From: JACRAR01 sp041665185
Lineage (GTDB): Bacteria > Pseudomonadota > Gammaproteobacteria > Burkholderiales > Rhodocyclaceae
Direction of reading: 5' to 3'
Length of the DNA stretch: 10,270 nucleotides
Assembly (NCBI GenBank): GCA_041665185.1
Contig: JBAYJH010000173.1
Coordinates: 1-10,270, forward strand
Shown: positions 6,070 to 10,270 of the stretch, piece after piece
How positions within the stretch are numbered: position 1 is the first letter of the stretch
How the letters are laid out: each line of letters starts with the position of its first letter
The notes under the pieces: model-generated
What the model saw: only the letters and a program-made list of their open reading frames with translations
What the model was told of the DNA's origin: nothing
Databases searched by the model: none
Position numbers and translations under genes: made by a program

Positions 6070-7221
6070 GTGACCCAGTTCCCGCCCGCCATCCTTGCAC
6101 TAGCCGACGGGACGGTATTTCAGGGCCGGGGCATCGGCGCGGTCGGCAGCAGTGTCGGCGAAGTGGTGTTCAATACGGCCATGTCCGGCTACCAGGAAAT
6201 TCTTACCGATCCGTCCTACAGCCGCCAGATCGTCACCCTGACATACCCGCATATCGGCAATACCGGCGTCAATCGCGAGGATCGCGAAGCCGAGCGAATT
6301 CATGCCGCCGGCCTGGTGATCCGCGACCTGCCGCTGCTGGCTTCCAGTTTCCGCAGCGAACAGTCGCTGGATGCCTACCTGAAATCGGAGAACGTCGTCG
6401 CCATCGCCGACATCGACACTCGCAAGTTGACCCGCATCCTGCGCGAACACGGGGCGCAAGCCGGTTGCCTGGTGAGCGGCACGGCGCCCGCCGAATTTCC
6501 GGATGCCGGCGCCGCCATCGCCAAGGCGCAGGCTTTTCCCGGACTGGCCGGCATGGATCTGGCGAAAGTCGTCAGCGCTACGCAGGCCTATGCCTGGGAT
6601 GAGGGGGAGTGGCGGCTCGGGATGGGTTATGCCACGCCCGACGCCGAGAAGGCGCCGAAATTCCATGTCGTGGCCTACGACTTCGGCGTCAAGCGCAATA
6701 TCCTGCGTCTGTTGGCCAGCCGTGCTTGCCGGCTGACGGTGGTGCCGGCGCAGACGTCGGCGGCGGATGTGCTGGCGCTTAAGCCGGACGGCATCTTCCT
6801 CTCCAATGGACCCGGCGATCCCGAACCTTGCGACTACGCGATCGCGGCGATCCGCGAATTTCTGGATCGCGCCATCCCGACTTTCGGCATCTGCCTGGGC
6901 CACCAGTTGCTGGCGCTGGCTTCGGGCGCCAAGACGGTCAAGATGAAATTCGGTCACCACGGCGCCAATCACCCGGTCAAGGACCTGGATACCGGGCAGG
7001 TGCTGATCACCAGCCAGAACCACGGCTTTGCGGTGGATGCAGACTCGCTGCCGGATCACCTGCGGGCGACCCACGTGTCCCTGTTCGACGGCAGCCTGCA
7101 AGGCCTCACGCGCACCGACAGGCCGGCTTTCTGCTTTCAGGGCCATCCCGAGGCGAGTCCCGGGCCGCATGACGTGGCCTATCTGTTCGATCGCTTCATT
7201 GCGTTGATGACGCGGGCCTGA
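6070..7221 (+). CDS. carA: Carbamoyl-phosphate synthase small subunit (glutaminase)
   Basis: CarA hydrolyses glutamine and passes ammonia through a tunnel to CarB for carbamoyl-phosphate synthesis, which feeds arginine and pyrimidines. The 383-residue protein has the CarA-specific N-terminal domain (FNTAMSGYQEILTDPSY near 34-50) and a class I glutamine amidotransferase domain from about residue 198. Visible there are the oxyanion region FLSNGPGDPEP (243-253), the nucleophile Cys275 in FGICLGHQ, and the catalytic His359 and Glu361 in GHPEASPGPHD. Length and motifs are complete. The start is GTG 6070, supported by AGGAG at about 6058-6062 with suitable spacing and by the MTQFPPAILALADGTVF-type N-terminus. 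It is the first gene of the unit driven by the TATAAT promoter upstream; the exporter gene follows after 7 bases. Confidence 0.97.
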   Translation: MTQFPPAILALADGTVFQGRGIGAVGSSVGEVVFNTAMSGYQEILTDPSYSRQIVTLTYPHIGNTGVNREDREAERIHAAGLVIRDLPLLASSFRSEQSLDAYLKSENVVAIADIDTRKLTRILREHGAQAGCLVSGTAPAEFPDAGAAIAKAQAFPGLAGMDLAKVVSATQAYAWDEGEWRLGMGYATPDAEKAPKFHVVAYDFGVKRNILRLLASRACRLTVVPAQTSAADVLALKPDGIFLSNGPGDPEPCDYAIAAIREFLDRAIPTFGICLGHQLLALASGAKTVKMKFGHHGANHPVKDLDTGQVLITSQNHGFAVDADSLPDHLRATHVSLFDGSLQGLTRTDRPAFCFQGHPEASPGPHDVAYLFDRFIALMTRA

Positions 7222-7228
7222 GGCAATG

Positions 7229-7906
7229 ATGTCCGACATGTACGGGATTACGGATATCTGGACCTACGTGCTCGGCACGATTTTCATCGTGCTGCTGCCC
7301 GGCCCGAATTCCCTCTACGTGCTTTCCGTGGCGGCGCGGCGGGGCGTCGGCCAGGGTTACCGGGGCGCCTGCGGAATATTTTTCGGCGATGCGGTCCTGA
7401 TGGTGCTCTCCGCAACCGGTGTGGCGTCGCTCCTGAAAACCAATCCGGCCTTGTTCCTGCTTGTCAAATATGCCGGCGCGATTTACCTGGCCTGGATGGG
7501 GCTGGCGCTGCTGCGCGGCGCCTGGAGCCGCTGGCACGGTGCTCCCGTTCAGACTGCCCCGCCGGCAGCGCTACCGGCCGAGGCGGCCCGCGGCTTCGAC
7601 CTTTCGCGTCCATTCCATACGGCGCTGGTGATCAGCCTGCTCAATCCGAAGGCGATCCTGTTTTTCGTTTCCTTCTTCATCCAGTTCGTCGATCCGGCGT
7701 ACCAATACCCGGCGCTGTCCTTCCTGATTCTCGCCATGATCTGCCAGGCGACCAGTGCCCTGTATCTGTCGATCCTGATTTTCGCCGGCGCCCGTCTGGC
7801 CGAACAATTTCGTCTGCGGCGCCGCCTGTCGGCGGGCGCGACCGGCGGGGTCGGTGTCTTGTTCATCGGCTTCGGCGCAAAACTCGCCAACGCGACCCTG
7901 AGCTGA
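7229..7906 (+). CDS. leuE: LysE/RhtB family amino-acid exporter, LeuE-like
   Basis: This 225-residue inner-membrane protein belongs to the LysE/RhtB efflux family. Its closest remembered match is E. coli LeuE (YeaS), which exports leucine and some other amino acids. Shared features are the WTYVLGTIFIVLLPGPN segment with LPGPN at 23-27, GIFFGDAVLM (49-58) followed by a GVASLLKTNPALF stretch, and NPKAILFFVSFFIQF (139-153). Hydrophobic segments suggest about six transmembrane helices around a hydrophilic loop near 96-128. Two adjacent ATGs are possible; I chose the second (7229) because GAGG at 7220-7223 is then 5 bases away and the length matches LeuE, while 7226 would leave only 2. The gene lies 7 bases after carA and 6 before carB, so it is probably cotranscribed with them. 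The substrate is not proven; the family member is firmer than leucine itself. Confidence 0.88.
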   Translation: MSDMYGITDIWTYVLGTIFIVLLPGPNSLYVLSVAARRGVGQGYRGACGIFFGDAVLMVLSATGVASLLKTNPALFLLVKYAGAIYLAWMGLALLRGAWSRWHGAPVQTAPPAALPAEAARGFDLSRPFHTALVISLLNPKAILFFVSFFIQFVDPAYQYPALSFLILAMICQATSALYLSILIFAGARLAEQFRLRRRLSAGATGGVGVLFIGFGAKLANATLS

Positions 7907-7912
7907 AACCCT

Positions 7913-10270
<2,358 letters not shown>

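Noticed and set aside
6100..7239. A 379-codon minus-strand frame covering carA
   Set aside because: It is the mirror of a complete carA with all catalytic residues; composition is that of an antisense shadow.

Overview
The window is a compact, high-GC stretch of an ordinary bacterial chromosome. Protein style and gene order (nadK-recN, fur back to back with bamE, bamE-dapB, carA-carB) fit a betaproteobacterium, possibly near the Rhodocyclales or Nitrosomonadales. The order is an inference from memory of these proteins, not from a search. Nearly all of the sequence is coding. There is no tRNA, rRNA, insertion sequence, prophage or CRISPR array. The longest stretch without a gene is about 237 bases, before carA.

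Layout on the left: the window opens inside the last 107 codons of dnaE2 (imuC), the error-prone DNA polymerase (+). It continues with nadK (NAD kinase, +) and recN (SMC-like double-strand-break repair protein, +). The nadK stop codon lies in a 12-bp tandem repeat that supplies three in-frame stops. Next come two minus-strand genes, a GDT1/TMEM165-family (UPF0016) membrane protein, probably a Mn2+ exporter, and upstream of it fur, the iron-responsive repressor. They read as a fur-then-gdt1 transcription unit convergent with recN.

Middle: a 114-bp divergent promoter region separates fur from bamE (outer-membrane assembly lipoprotein, +). dapB (lysine/diaminopimelate pathway, +) follows only 3 bases later. 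A TTG-started small gene for a putative zinc-ribbon protein of unknown function lies between dapB and the carA promoter.

Right: a clear sigma70-type promoter with a perfect TATAAT box is followed almost at once by a 15-bp hairpin, so the carA mRNA should begin with this structure. The operon is carA, a leuE-like amino-acid exporter gene, then carB. Gaps are only 7 and 6 bases, and carB runs off the window after 786 codons. carA and carB form carbamoyl-phosphate synthetase, which feeds arginine and pyrimidine synthesis.

I found no convincing undescribed multi-gene system. The points most worth a second look are the small zinc-ribbon gene, the carA leader hairpin, the exporter between carA and carB, the triple-stop repeat, and the fur-gdt1 pairing.
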